This document shows, one piece after another, positions 27,803 to 35,692 of a stretch of 64,000 nt of DNA. The notes under the pieces were generated by a model. That model did not search any database. It was not told the DNA's origin and was given only the letters and a program-made list of their open reading frames with translations. The stretch spans positions 83,421-147,420 of the forward strand of contig NZ_BTPU01000001.1 of assembly GCF_036985595.1 (NCBI RefSeq), written 5' to 3'. The DNA comes from Vallitalea maricola. Lineage in GTDB: Bacteria; Bacillota; Clostridia; Lachnospirales; Vallitaleaceae. How positions within the stretch are numbered: the stretch's first letter is position 1; the number at the start of each line of letters is the position of its first letter. A program made the position numbers and the translations under genes.

Positions 27803-28626
27803 TTAATAATTTCTTATATAATAGCTTCTGTTGTGAGTGCTATTATCTGTACTAACTATAGCAACATAATATAATCCATTATTCATTGCATTATATTCAA
27901 TAATATGTGATGATTGTCCATCACAACTTATATTACCTTGATATACGTAATTTTGTCCAATAGCATCATATAAGAAGATAAAATAATTACCACTAGTAAA
28001 AGGATGGAATGCTAGTTTTGTAGTACCGCTTTTATCAGGTGTAAAACGGAAATAATCATGATCTTCTGAGTTAGTGAATTTACCCATAACTACTGCAGTT
28101 GGGTTATTAAGAATATTAGCGCATTCTAATTCACCATTAAATTCAACTTCTTGATCATCTATAAAAACTGACTCTTTGATTCTTTCTCCGTATACAGCTA
28201 ACTGATAGGGTAGGTTACTTCCACTGTTAGAGCTGACTTTCATAATATATTCATGGTTATATTGAAATTTAAATTCTTTTTGGTATACACCACTAGTAGT
28301 AGCATAATCCACTATCTTATTGTTATCTGTTTTATCTAATATGTAAAGATTGTAAGTGGTATTATTGTTATCTATAAAGATATAAGTTATTTTTTGGGTT
28401 TCATCTGGAGTGTATGAAAAATAGTCTACATCATTACTGCTACTAACAGTACCTTCAATGTAGTTCCTAAAGTGATTACATTAGCGGTATCCCAAGTGTT
28501 ATTACTTTCCTTTTCCTGATCAGTAATTTGTTCTCCAGCAGCATATACATTAAAATTACAAGAAATTACTACTAATAGCATTGCCAAACACAAACTTATT
28601 TTATTTTTTAATTTTGTTTTCATCAT
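27803..28626 (-). pseudogene. Secreted PPC-domain protein broken by a -1 frameshift
   Basis: Two minus-strand frames form one protein. The first (28626 down) encodes a signal peptide (ends NVYAAG) and the start of a pre-peptidase C-terminal (PPC) domain: 'ESNNTWDTANVITLGTTL', then frame loss. Reading one base out of phase from about 28460 continues correctly as 'EGTVSSSNDVDYFSYTPDETQKITYIFID', then joins the second frame, which contains a second PPC-like unit ('VVMGKFTNSEDHDYFRFTPDKSG') and ends at 27803. The two frames are offset by 314 nt, so one base is missing near 28456-28462 (the GAACTACATTGAAGG context). The ribosome site is AAGGAG, 12 nt before the ATG. It is either a true inactivating deletion, phase variation or a sequencing error. 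Intact, it would be a protein of about 274 residues. Confidence 0.85.
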
Positions 28627-28944
28627 TTGTTAGATTCGCTCCTTATTTTATTATTTTAGTTATTTTATAGAGTTATACTCAATAACCGTATATAGATATT
28701 ATTTTTATATTAAGCTGCAGCATTAATAACTATTTAATATATTTATGTAACTATCATATGTATAAGTAAAATTTGAGCGTTTTTATGTTGTGTTTCGATA
28801 AAATATTAATAATATTATTCTTTTTACAATTAATTATACTCTTTAATATAAATATTTCAATTATTTTTTGCTTTTTTTTAATTTTTATTTTATTTTTGGT
28901 TATTAATCTTATATTCATACAATATTCGCTAAAATACTACAAAT
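28627..28944. other. AT-rich intergenic stretch
   Basis: Very A+T-rich sequence between the broken PPC gene and the terminator of the next minus-strand gene. It must hold the promoter of the PPC gene, but I cannot place a convincing -35/-10 pair. No frame or repeat was seen. Confidence 0.5.
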
Positions 28945-28997
28945 AAAAAAAGGGCATCACGCCCTAGATTTTCATCTATGTGACGAGATGACCCTTT
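28945..28997 (-). terminator. Rho-independent terminator of the minus-strand SLH gene
   Basis: On the minus strand AAAGGGTCATC pairs with GATGCCCTTT, with an inner ATAGAT/ATCTA hairpin, followed by seven T. It lies 18 nt after the stop at 29015. Confidence 0.85.
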
Positions 28998-29014
28998 TAA
29001 TTAATTGTATCTAA

Positions 29015-32000
29015 TTATTTAGCAACAAACTTAACTGTTTCAGAAGTATTTACATTTCCAACACCAGCTTCGTCAGTGATTGAACCAGCTGATACAGAAA
29101 CTGTAATCATATCACCAGTTTCAGTTTCTTCATGAGTTAAGATGAATGATTTACCATCTTCACCAGCTTCAACTTTAGTAACTGTTAATCCGCTAAGAGT
29201 GAACTCACCTGAAACATCTCCAACAGTTACACCAGCTACTATTTCACTAAATGTAACTTTTGTTTGAGTCTTAGAAAGTGCAACTGCACTAGCTAATTCT
29301 GGATCTTTATTTTCAGTAGTTACTGTAGCAAATTTAGCACTATTGTCTGAAGAGCTCATTACAGTACCATTTTTATTTACAATTTTGCTATCTTCTAATT
29401 CTATATCATATACTTTACTGCTATCGAATGGTGTACCTGAGAAGAATACACGTAATTTGTTTCCTTCAGTTCCTTCTTCTCTAACTAGAGCGTCAGTTGC
29501 AGATACTACTTCATTATTGTATTTAATGATTATATCATCTGTATTAGATGATGATAAAGAAGATTCGATAACTTGGTCAAAGATTATGTCTATTGTATTT
29601 TCATCAACAGCGATTACACCAGAAATCTTAGGACTAGTTACATCACTATTAATTCCACCAAATACTGCTTCGTTTTTGTTATCAGTTGTATCTAGAGAAT
29701 CAATACCAAGAGAATCTTTAATCTTATCAGCTGCAACAGTTACAGTATATAATTTGCCTGATTCAAAAGTATCACCAGTGTAGTATACAGTTACAGATTT
29801 TTTATCTGAGCTAACTACTACTTTATTAACTGTTCCAGTAAATTCAACATCACTATCAGATGGTTCGATACTGAAGTCACTATTATCTAAGTCACCTGTT
29901 ATAGTAAGAGCTTCACTGAAAGTAATTTTTAATGTTTGGTTATTGAATAATACAGCAGATGTTACTCTTGGAGCATCATTAGCTACTGTAGTACCAGCGA
30001 ATAAAGCTGAATCATTAGTACCAGTAATGATTGTATTACCAGTTGAATCATTAATATCAGCAGCAGTTACTTTGTAGATAACACCTGATGTCATAGTAGC
30101 TGTTTCAAATTGAAGAGTTACAGTTTTATTATCATCTGCTACAGCTGCTTGTGTTGGATTAGCTGCATCAGCAATTTTGTTGCTTGAAGTTTCAGTACCT
30201 GATTCTACAGTGAAAGTAAAGTCAACAGGTTGAACTGTATCTTTGTCAATTTCTTCGTTGAATTTAACAACAACAGTATTGTTATTAGTTGCTACAGCAG
30301 AGCTTAATTTTGGAGCAGTTCCGTCAGCAGAACCAATTCCTGCGAATTCAGCAGTATCATGGTCTTCGTCAACAACGTTTCCACTAAGATCATTTACGCC
30401 TGTAACATCAACAGTATATATTTTTGATGATTGAGCACCAGTTGTTAATACCCATACAGTACCATCAGTTACTACAGTATCTTTAACAACTTTTGTTGGG
30501 TAACCAAGTTCTGAACCAAAGTAGTAGTTGTATGGTAATTTTGCAGTAATTTCATCCATTGGTTCGTTAAATGTTACTTTAACAGTTTTGTTATCAATTG
30601 ATACAGCACCTGATACTCTAGGAGCAGTAGTATCTTTTGCTAATCCAGCAAATAAGTATTCATCATGATCTGAATCTATTTCATTATTTGATAAGTCTGT
30701 AACGTTAGTTACATTAACTTTGTATAACTTTCCAGCTTCATGCTCAGATGTTGTAAGAACAACTTCATTCTCAGCAGTTTGTCTTTCAGCCTTAGTTATT
30801 ACTAAACCTTCTACCTCATAGTTAGCTATATTTTCAGCAGTAACTTTTTCAACATCTTCATTAAAAGTTAATTTAACAGAAGTGTTAGTTAAACTTACAG
30901 CAGAAGTTAATCTTGGGCTAGTTGTATCTGGTGCAAGACCAGCGAATAAGAACTCATCATTATCAGAGTTAATTACATTACCAGAAACATCTTTAACGTT
31001 AGAAACAACAACTTTGTGGATAGTTCCAGAAGTTTGAGCTGTAGTTGTTAATATAACTTCGTTTTTAGCAGTTTGTCTCTCAGCTTTTAAGATGTTAATT
31101 CCTTCTATTTCATAGTTAGCTATGTTTTCAACAGAAGCTTCGTCCATATCTTCGTTAAAAGTTAATTTAACACTTGTATTAGATAAAGCAACGGCTGATT
31201 GTAATTCTGGTTTTGTTTCATCTTTAGCTAAACCACCGAATTGGAAGCTGTCATTGTCACTATCAATAACATTTCCTGATAAATCAGTTACGTTAGAAAC
31301 TTCAACTTCGTAGATAGTTCCTTGAGTTTGTGAAGATGTAGTTAAAATCACAACTGTTTTGATTGGATTTTCATCTGCATCAACATCATAAGCAGCTTTT
31401 AATACATTTACGTCATTAATTTCATAATTAGATGTAATAAGAGCGTTAACATCTACTTCTTCATTAAAGTTTAATTTTACAGTAGTGTTTGTTAAAGCAA
31501 CAGCTGATTGTAATTCTGGTTTTTCAGTATCAGCAGCTTTAGCAACGAATTTGTAAGATACACCATTATAAGTAAGAGTGTATAAAGCGTTCTCTTTTAA
31601 TGGAGCAGTTGTAAGTCTTACCATTGTGTTATTAGCTCTTAATGAAGTACTAAGAACTTCAAAAGTCTCATTGTCCTCGTCAACTAGTGTAAATACATCA
31701 GTTGATGGGGCTATTGATATATCTTGGTTAAGTGATACATCTTGAGTTGTTGAATTCAATGATGAAACTGAGTTAATATCTAATAAAGTAGTAACGATAG
31801 GGTAACCAAGTTTTTCACCTAGTGTAACATTGTCACCTTTAGATACTAATGTTAATGAATCATAAGTGAGTGCTGCAAGGTTAAAAACGATGAATTCATC
31901 AGTTAAATTAATATCACTTGCAGAGTCTACTAAACCAATTTCTTCAGCTTTTGCAGCTACTGTTTCCCAAGTATAATCTTCAGGATCAGCATAGCTTAAA

Positions 32001-32416
32001 GCTTTTAATAAGATTTTTGCATATTCTTGTGAATTAACTTCTCTGTATGGTCTGAAAGTTCCATCTGGATAACCAACAATATTTAACTCTGGAGTAGCTT
32101 TCACATATGCCATCAATCTTTGTTGATAACCATTTTGACCTTCTGCATCAGCAAAAGTATCTTTTCCTTCGTAATCGAATGCTAACATTTCATCTTCAAG
32201 ACCTAAAAGTCTAAGTAACATTACGATTGAACGATATCTAGTCATAGTCTTAGTACCGTCTATACCATGACCCTCACCTTTAATTACGTTTAGTTCTTCG
32301 AGTTTGTCCAGTTTCGCTTGATCAGAAATTGACGTAGCAGCAAAACTAGGAACAGTTGAAAATAATACGAATGCAGCAAGTGCAAACGCTATGACTTTTT
32401 TCATTGCTTTTTTCAT
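29015..32416 (-). CDS. SLH-domain surface protein with about eight Ig-like repeats
   Basis: 1133 residues. ATG at 32416 with AAGGAGG 9 nt upstream. Signal peptide about 1-27 (ends VPSFAA). SLH-type repeats at about 30-200 ('TMTRYRSIVMLLRLLGLEDEML', 'ELNIVGYPDGTFRPYREVNSQEYAKILLKAL'). The rest is a series of about 105-residue SbsA/Big_5-type domains with the recurrent phrases 'TTAPRVSGAVSIDNKTVKVTFNEPMDE', 'ANYEIEGINILKAERQTAKNEVILTT' and 'VSNVKDVSGNVINSDNDEFLFAGL'. Neighbouring repeats are very alike, indicating duplication. The architecture follows the 6695 and 11464 proteins but the sequence is distinct, and the gene is on the opposite strand. No perfect WalR box was found upstream. It is an S-layer-associated wall protein of unknown specific role. 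Confidence 0.88.
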   Translation of the reverse strand: MKKAMKKVIAFALAAFVLFSTVPSFAATSISDQAKLDKLEELNVIKGEGHGIDGTKTMTRYRSIVMLLRLLGLEDEMLAFDYEGKDTFADAEGQNGYQQRLMAYVKATPELNIVGYPDGTFRPYREVNSQEYAKILLKALSYADPEDYTWETVAAKAEEIGLVDSASDINLTDEFIVFNLAALTYDSLTLVSKGDNVTLGEKLGYPIVTTLLDINSVSSLNSTTQDVSLNQDISIAPSTDVFTLVDEDNETFEVLSTSLRANNTMVRLTTAPLKENALYTLTYNGVSYKFVAKAADTEKPELQSAVALTNTTVKLNFNEEVDVNALITSNYEINDVNVLKAAYDVDADENPIKTVVILTTSSQTQGTIYEVEVSNVTDLSGNVIDSDNDSFQFGGLAKDETKPELQSAVALSNTSVKLTFNEDMDEASVENIANYEIEGINILKAERQTAKNEVILTTTAQTSGTIHKVVVSNVKDVSGNVINSDNDEFLFAGLAPDTTSPRLTSAVSLTNTSVKLTFNEDVEKVTAENIANYEVEGLVITKAERQTAENEVVLTTSEHEAGKLYKVNVTNVTDLSNNEIDSDHDEYLFAGLAKDTTAPRVSGAVSIDNKTVKVTFNEPMDEITAKLPYNYYFGSELGYPTKVVKDTVVTDGTVWVLTTGAQSSKIYTVDVTGVNDLSGNVVDEDHDTAEFAGIGSADGTAPKLSSAVATNNNTVVVKFNEEIDKDTVQPVDFTFTVESGTETSSNKIADAANPTQAAVADDNKTVTLQFETATMTSGVIYKVTAADINDSTGNTIITGTNDSALFAGTTVANDAPRVTSAVLFNNQTLKITFSEALTITGDLDNSDFSIEPSDSDVEFTGTVNKVVVSSDKKSVTVYYTGDTFESGKLYTVTVAADKIKDSLGIDSLDTTDNKNEAVFGGINSDVTSPKISGVIAVDENTIDIIFDQVIESSLSSSNTDDIIIKYNNEVVSATDALVREEGTEGNKLRVFFSGTPFDSSKVYDIELEDSKIVNKNGTVMSSSDNSAKFATVTTENKDPELASAVALSKTQTKVTFSEIVAGVTVGDVSGEFTLSGLTVTKVEAGEDGKSFILTHEETETGDMITVSVSAGSITDEAGVGNVNTSETVKFVAK

Positions 32417-32465
32417 TACTTCTTTTCCTCCTTATTAAATGAATTCTTAGTTTATTGAACTTTCA

Positions 32466-32484
32466 CTCTATAGTATCCATAGAG
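32466..32484 (-). promoter_or_regulatory. 5'-leader stem-loop of the minus-strand SLH gene
   Basis: CTCTAT (32466-32471) pairs with ATAGAG (32479-32484) in the leader, about 50 nt before the start codon. It is analogous in position to the 5' stem of the gene at 6695. Confidence 0.35.
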
Positions 32485-32533
32485 TTGTTCGGATTTTTTA
32501 TCTTTGGTTTTATAAGTTGTTAGAGAGTAAAAA

Positions 32534-32551
32534 ATGACAGTGCCATGTCAT
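32534..32551 (-). promoter_or_regulatory. Terminator-like hairpin in the leader of the minus-strand SLH gene
   Basis: On the minus strand ATGACA, a 6-nt loop, TGTCAT and T residues resemble a short intrinsic terminator. No minus-strand gene ends here, so it may be an attenuator in the 5' leader. A further dyad (GATTGCAA/TTGCAATC, 32576-32601) lies just upstream. Confidence 0.35.
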
Positions 32552-32893
32552 TAGATATGTACAACTTATATATGTGATTGCAAAAAAATATACTTGCAAT
32601 CAAGGTTTGGTTATTATGTAGACTGATTATGTTAACCATTACAGTAATCATTGTATAAGACAAATTTTAAAATATCAACTCGCAAAATCTTCCAAAAAAT
32701 ATAAGAGGTGGTTAATATGGTTATAAATGAAATGTATTAAAACCATGTATTTATGGGAAAAATATAGGTTATGAATGATAAAAAATGGAAAGGATTTGGT
32801 GATAATATTACAAAAATGTAATATAAGTTTTAATAATTAGAGTGATTTAGTTATACCAATATATGAGAAATTTACCTAATTTTTATAAAAAGC

Positions 32894-32922
32894 TTTACAT
32901 TTACCAATTTTTTTGGTAAAAT
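32894..32922 (+). promoter_or_regulatory. SigA-type promoter of the M23 peptidase gene, with an operator-like dyad in the spacer
   Basis: TTTACA (32894-32899), a 17-nt spacer and TAAAAT (32917-32922). A perfect 8-bp dyad, TTTACCAA (32900-32907) and TTGGTAAA (32913-32920), fills the spacer and overlaps the -10, as expected for a repressor site. Confidence 0.6.
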
Positions 32923-32925
32923 TAA

Positions 32926-32951
32926 ATTACAAATATTACAGAAGTATTACA
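32926..32951 (-). promoter_or_regulatory. WalR box at the M23 peptidase promoter
   Basis: Three ATTACA hexamers at 32926-32931, 32935-32940 and 32946-32951. The last two are separated by exactly 5 nt and read on the minus strand as TGTAAT-N5-TGTAAT, a perfect WalR box. They overlap or follow the predicted transcription start (about 32929), a position that fits repression better than activation. Confidence 0.65.
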
Positions 32952-32987
32952 GGATGATTTAAAAAGTATTACTCGGAGGAAGTATTT

Positions 32988-34574
32988 ATGAATGGAGCGT
33001 CAAAATATAAAGAAAATATTTTATTTAAATATAAAAAAGAAATAATATTGATATTTTGTTCCCTATTTATATTCTTTACAATAGGAAACGTATTTATTTC
33101 TAGTAAAATTGAAACCAAGGCAACAGTAACAGCCAATTCTTATAATGTTGTATATGGTGGTAATAGTATGGGGATTGTATATGACAAATCTGTTGCAGAT
33201 AGAGTTTATTCTATAGCTAAAGCCGAGATCAAAGATACAAACGGCGAACATATGAAGGTTGACAAAGAACTCAAGTATTATCTTGAGTATGCTGACGATA
33301 AACAGATTACTGATGAAGATACATTACTTAATAATCTAAGAACTGCACTGGCAAATGATAAAGAATCATTCCAGGTAAAAGGATACATTCTTAAGATAGG
33401 TGATGATTTTCAGGTAGCATTAAAAGATGAAGATGATGTTAAGGAAGTATTGAAAAGAGCACAAAGCATGTATATCAATGAAGCAGACAATTATGATATC
33501 GACTTAGTGCGTGTTCCTTATACAACTTCAGTTAGAATGCCTGTAATTACTAAGAACAGTAATTACAATGAAATCGGAACAGCTGAAAGAATATTCAAGA
33601 CAACTACAAATATAAGTGAAGAAAATGCATCTGATAAGAAGGATGCAGAAATTCCTATAGAAACTGTTGGTGTTTCTTTTGCAGAAGATGTCCAGATAGT
33701 AAAAGGTTTTGTTGATAAAGCAGATATAGCTAATGTTACTGATGCTACTGAACTTATCACAAAAGAAAATGAAGAAGAAAAAGTATATGCAGTTGCTAAA
33801 GGAGATACTTTATCAGAAATAGCACAAAAGAATGATATGAAACTCTCTGAATTAATGAAACTTAATCCAGGGTTAGAGAAACAGAAATATATTAATATAG
33901 GACAGAAAATCATAGTAACTGTCCCAGAGCCAGAGCTATCAGTTGCTTGTGATGAAAAAATAATTTATACAAAACCGATTCAATATACAGTTGAAAAGGT
34001 AGAGAATAAGAACAAATATAATGGTACAACTACAGTACTTGAGTATGGTGTTGAAGGTGAAATCCAAGTAACGGCTGTTGTAACAAAAGTTAATGGTTAT
34101 GAGCAGTCAAGAACTGTAATAGATGAAAAAGTTATAAAAGAACCAAAAGCAAAAATAATAGAAGTTGGTATAAAACCATTCCCATCAAAAGGTTCAACAG
34201 GTAATTTTATATATCCTGTTGTAGGAAGTATAGTTACATCACCATTTGGATATAGACGTGGAGGTTTTCATCATGGTCTTGACCTAGGAGGCTTACCAGT
34301 AGGAACATCTATTAGAGCATCTGATGGTGGAACAGTAGTTTTCGCAGGATGGAAGAGTTCAACTTACGGTTATACTGTAGACATCGACCATGGAAATGGT
34401 GTTTTGACAAGATATGCTCATTGTAGCAAAGTAGTAGTGAAAAAAGGTCAAAAAGTATCTCAATATCAAGAGATTGCCAAACTAGGAAGCACCGGCAACA
34501 GCACCGGACCTCATGTACACTTTGAAATCAGATTCAATAATGTAGCAGCAAATCCAAAGAAATACCTTGATTAG
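32988..34574 (+). CDS. Membrane-anchored M23 peptidoglycan endopeptidase with LysM and G5 domains
   Basis: 528 residues. ATG 32988 with CGGAGGA upstream. There is one N-terminal membrane segment (about 17-37) and no clear cleavage site, so it is anchored outward. Domain order: unknown region 40-260; LysM at about 264-310 ('YAVAKGDTLSEIAQKNDMKLSELMKLNP'); G5 at about 318-395; M23 peptidase at about 405-527. Zinc-binding and catalytic residues are visible in 'HHGLDLG' (HxxxD), 'RYAHCSK' and 'HVHFEI' (HxH). It cuts stem-peptide cross-links in peptidoglycan. It lies just upstream of walRK and carries a WalR box at its promoter, matching the known control of M23/NlpC hydrolases by WalR. A terminator follows. 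Confidence 0.93.
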   Translation: MNGASKYKENILFKYKKEIILIFCSLFIFFTIGNVFISSKIETKATVTANSYNVVYGGNSMGIVYDKSVADRVYSIAKAEIKDTNGEHMKVDKELKYYLEYADDKQITDEDTLLNNLRTALANDKESFQVKGYILKIGDDFQVALKDEDDVKEVLKRAQSMYINEADNYDIDLVRVPYTTSVRMPVITKNSNYNEIGTAERIFKTTTNISEENASDKKDAEIPIETVGVSFAEDVQIVKGFVDKADIANVTDATELITKENEEEKVYAVAKGDTLSEIAQKNDMKLSELMKLNPGLEKQKYINIGQKIIVTVPEPELSVACDEKIIYTKPIQYTVEKVENKNKYNGTTTVLEYGVEGEIQVTAVVTKVNGYEQSRTVIDEKVIKEPKAKIIEVGIKPFPSKGSTGNFIYPVVGSIVTSPFGYRRGGFHHGLDLGGLPVGTSIRASDGGTVVFAGWKSSTYGYTVDIDHGNGVLTRYAHCSKVVVKKGQKVSQYQEIAKLGSTGNSTGPHVHFEIRFNNVAANPKKYLD

Positions 34575-34601
34575 TAAATGATTATAATGTCTTAAATAGA
34601 A

Positions 34602-34625
34602 AACTCACCTTAGGGTGAGTTTTTT
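34602..34625 (+). terminator. Rho-independent terminator
   Basis: AACTCACC (34602-34609) pairs with GGTGAGTT (34614-34621) and T residues run to 34625. Confidence 0.9.
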
Positions 34626-34679
34626 GATGGATAAAATATATCTCTATCTAACATAGCCAATAATTAATCAAATAAGAAG

Positions 34680-34851
34680 AAAAAGTGTTTTGTAAGAATA
34701 TTGATGACAACTACAAGCAAAATAGTATATGTATATGTGAAGTAGTGAGGCAGGACGCCGAACCCAGCTTTTTGCTCAGGACGAGCAAGTAGCTGGCATA
34801 ACATATACATATACTATTTTGCAAAAACCAAGTCAGAACAAAACACTTTTT
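34680..34851. repeat. Long nested dyad with a GC-rich core, unknown class
   Basis: The outer arms (14 nt, 34680-34693 and 34838-34851) and inner arms (22 nt, 34717-34738 and 34801-34822) are perfect inverted repeats separated by unequal internal loops (23 and 15 nt). The 62-nt core is richer in G+C than anything nearby and has its own hairpin: CCAGCT (34764-34769) with AGCTGG (34791-34796), and TTGCTC (34772-34777) with GAGCAA (34783-34788). GGACG occurs twice in the core. It fills most of the gap between the M23 gene and walR. No frame is present. It could be a MITE-like element or a structured RNA. Confidence 0.65.
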
Positions 34852-34891
34852 TTGACCTACTTGTTCTTCATACTAAAAATACTTGCTTTTA

Positions 34892-34920
34892 TTTACATCA
34901 ACACTTTTATTTGATAGAAT
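34892..34920 (+). promoter_or_regulatory. SigA-type promoter of walRK
   Basis: TTTACA (34892-34897), a 17-nt spacer and TAGAAT (34915-34920), about 62 nt before the walR ATG. Confidence 0.65.
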
Positions 34921-34982
34921 AATAGACATAGATAATTAATTAAATCGTAATTACGAAGGGAATATGTGAGAGGAGAGTTAAC

Positions 34983-35669
34983 ATGTCAAAAATACTTGTC
35001 GTAGATGACGAAAAAGCAATTGTTGATATTCTGAAATTTAATCTTCAAAGAGAGGGTTACAGTGTTATAACTGCATGTGATGGTGAAGAGGGATTACAGA
35101 TATTTGAAAAAGAAAAACCAGATTTAGTTTTACTTGATATCATGATGCCTAAGGTAGATGGACTTCAAGTATGTAAGATGATAAGAAATAAATACGATAC
35201 ACCTATAATAATGTTGACAGCCAGAGCAGAAGAGGTAGACAAAGTTCTAGGGCTTGAACTTGGAGCTGATGATTTTGTTACCAAACCATTTAGTGTAAGA
35301 GAACTAATGGCAAGAGTAAAAGCTAACCTAAGAAGAACTGTATTAGATAGTAAAGATACAAAAGATATACATATAATGGCATTTGATAATATGAGTATCA
35401 ATGTTGATCGTTATGAAGTTAAAATAGATGATAAACCTATAGCTCTAACAGTTAGAGAATATGAATTATTAAAATTCTTAGCAACTAGAAAAGACCAGAT
35501 ATTCACTAGAGAACAGCTCCTTGAAAAAGTATGGGGATATGAATATTATGGCGATGTAAGAACTGTAGATGTAACCATAAGAAGACTAAGAGAAAAAATA
35601 GAAGATGTACCTAGTAAACCAAAATTTATTTTAACAAAAAGAGGAATTGGATACTATTTTAAAGGTTAA
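34983..35669 (+). CDS. walR: Response regulator WalR (YycF)
   Basis: 228 residues, OmpR/PhoB type. The receiver domain (1-118) has acidic pocket D8-D9, phospho-acceptor D52 in 'LVLLDIMMPKVDG', 'TAR' and the switch lysine in 'VTKPFSVRELMARV'. The C-terminal winged helix (about 130-228) has 'LTVREYELLKFLATRKDQIFTREQLLEKVWGYEYYGDVRTVDVTIRRLREKIE'-type DNA-binding elements. WalR controls peptidoglycan hydrolases and wall homeostasis in Firmicutes. The identification rests on the operon: walK, then yycH and yycI homologues, with an M23 hydrolase upstream. ATG 34983 follows GAGAGGAGAG. WalR boxes are seen at four places in this window. Confidence 0.94.
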   Translation: MSKILVVDDEKAIVDILKFNLQREGYSVITACDGEEGLQIFEKEKPDLVLLDIMMPKVDGLQVCKMIRNKYDTPIIMLTARAEEVDKVLGLELGADDFVTKPFSVRELMARVKANLRRTVLDSKDTKDIHIMAFDNMSINVDRYEVKIDDKPIALTVREYELLKFLATRKDQIFTREQLLEKVWGYEYYGDVRTVDVTIRRLREKIEDVPSKPKFILTKRGIGYYFKG

Positions 35670-35692
35670 TCTAGGATTTGGGTGAGATGAGA

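Noticed and set aside
32637..32647. WalR box upstream of the minus-strand SLH gene
   Set aside because: ATTACAGTAAT is a short palindrome, but no second half-site occurs at the required 5-nt spacing.
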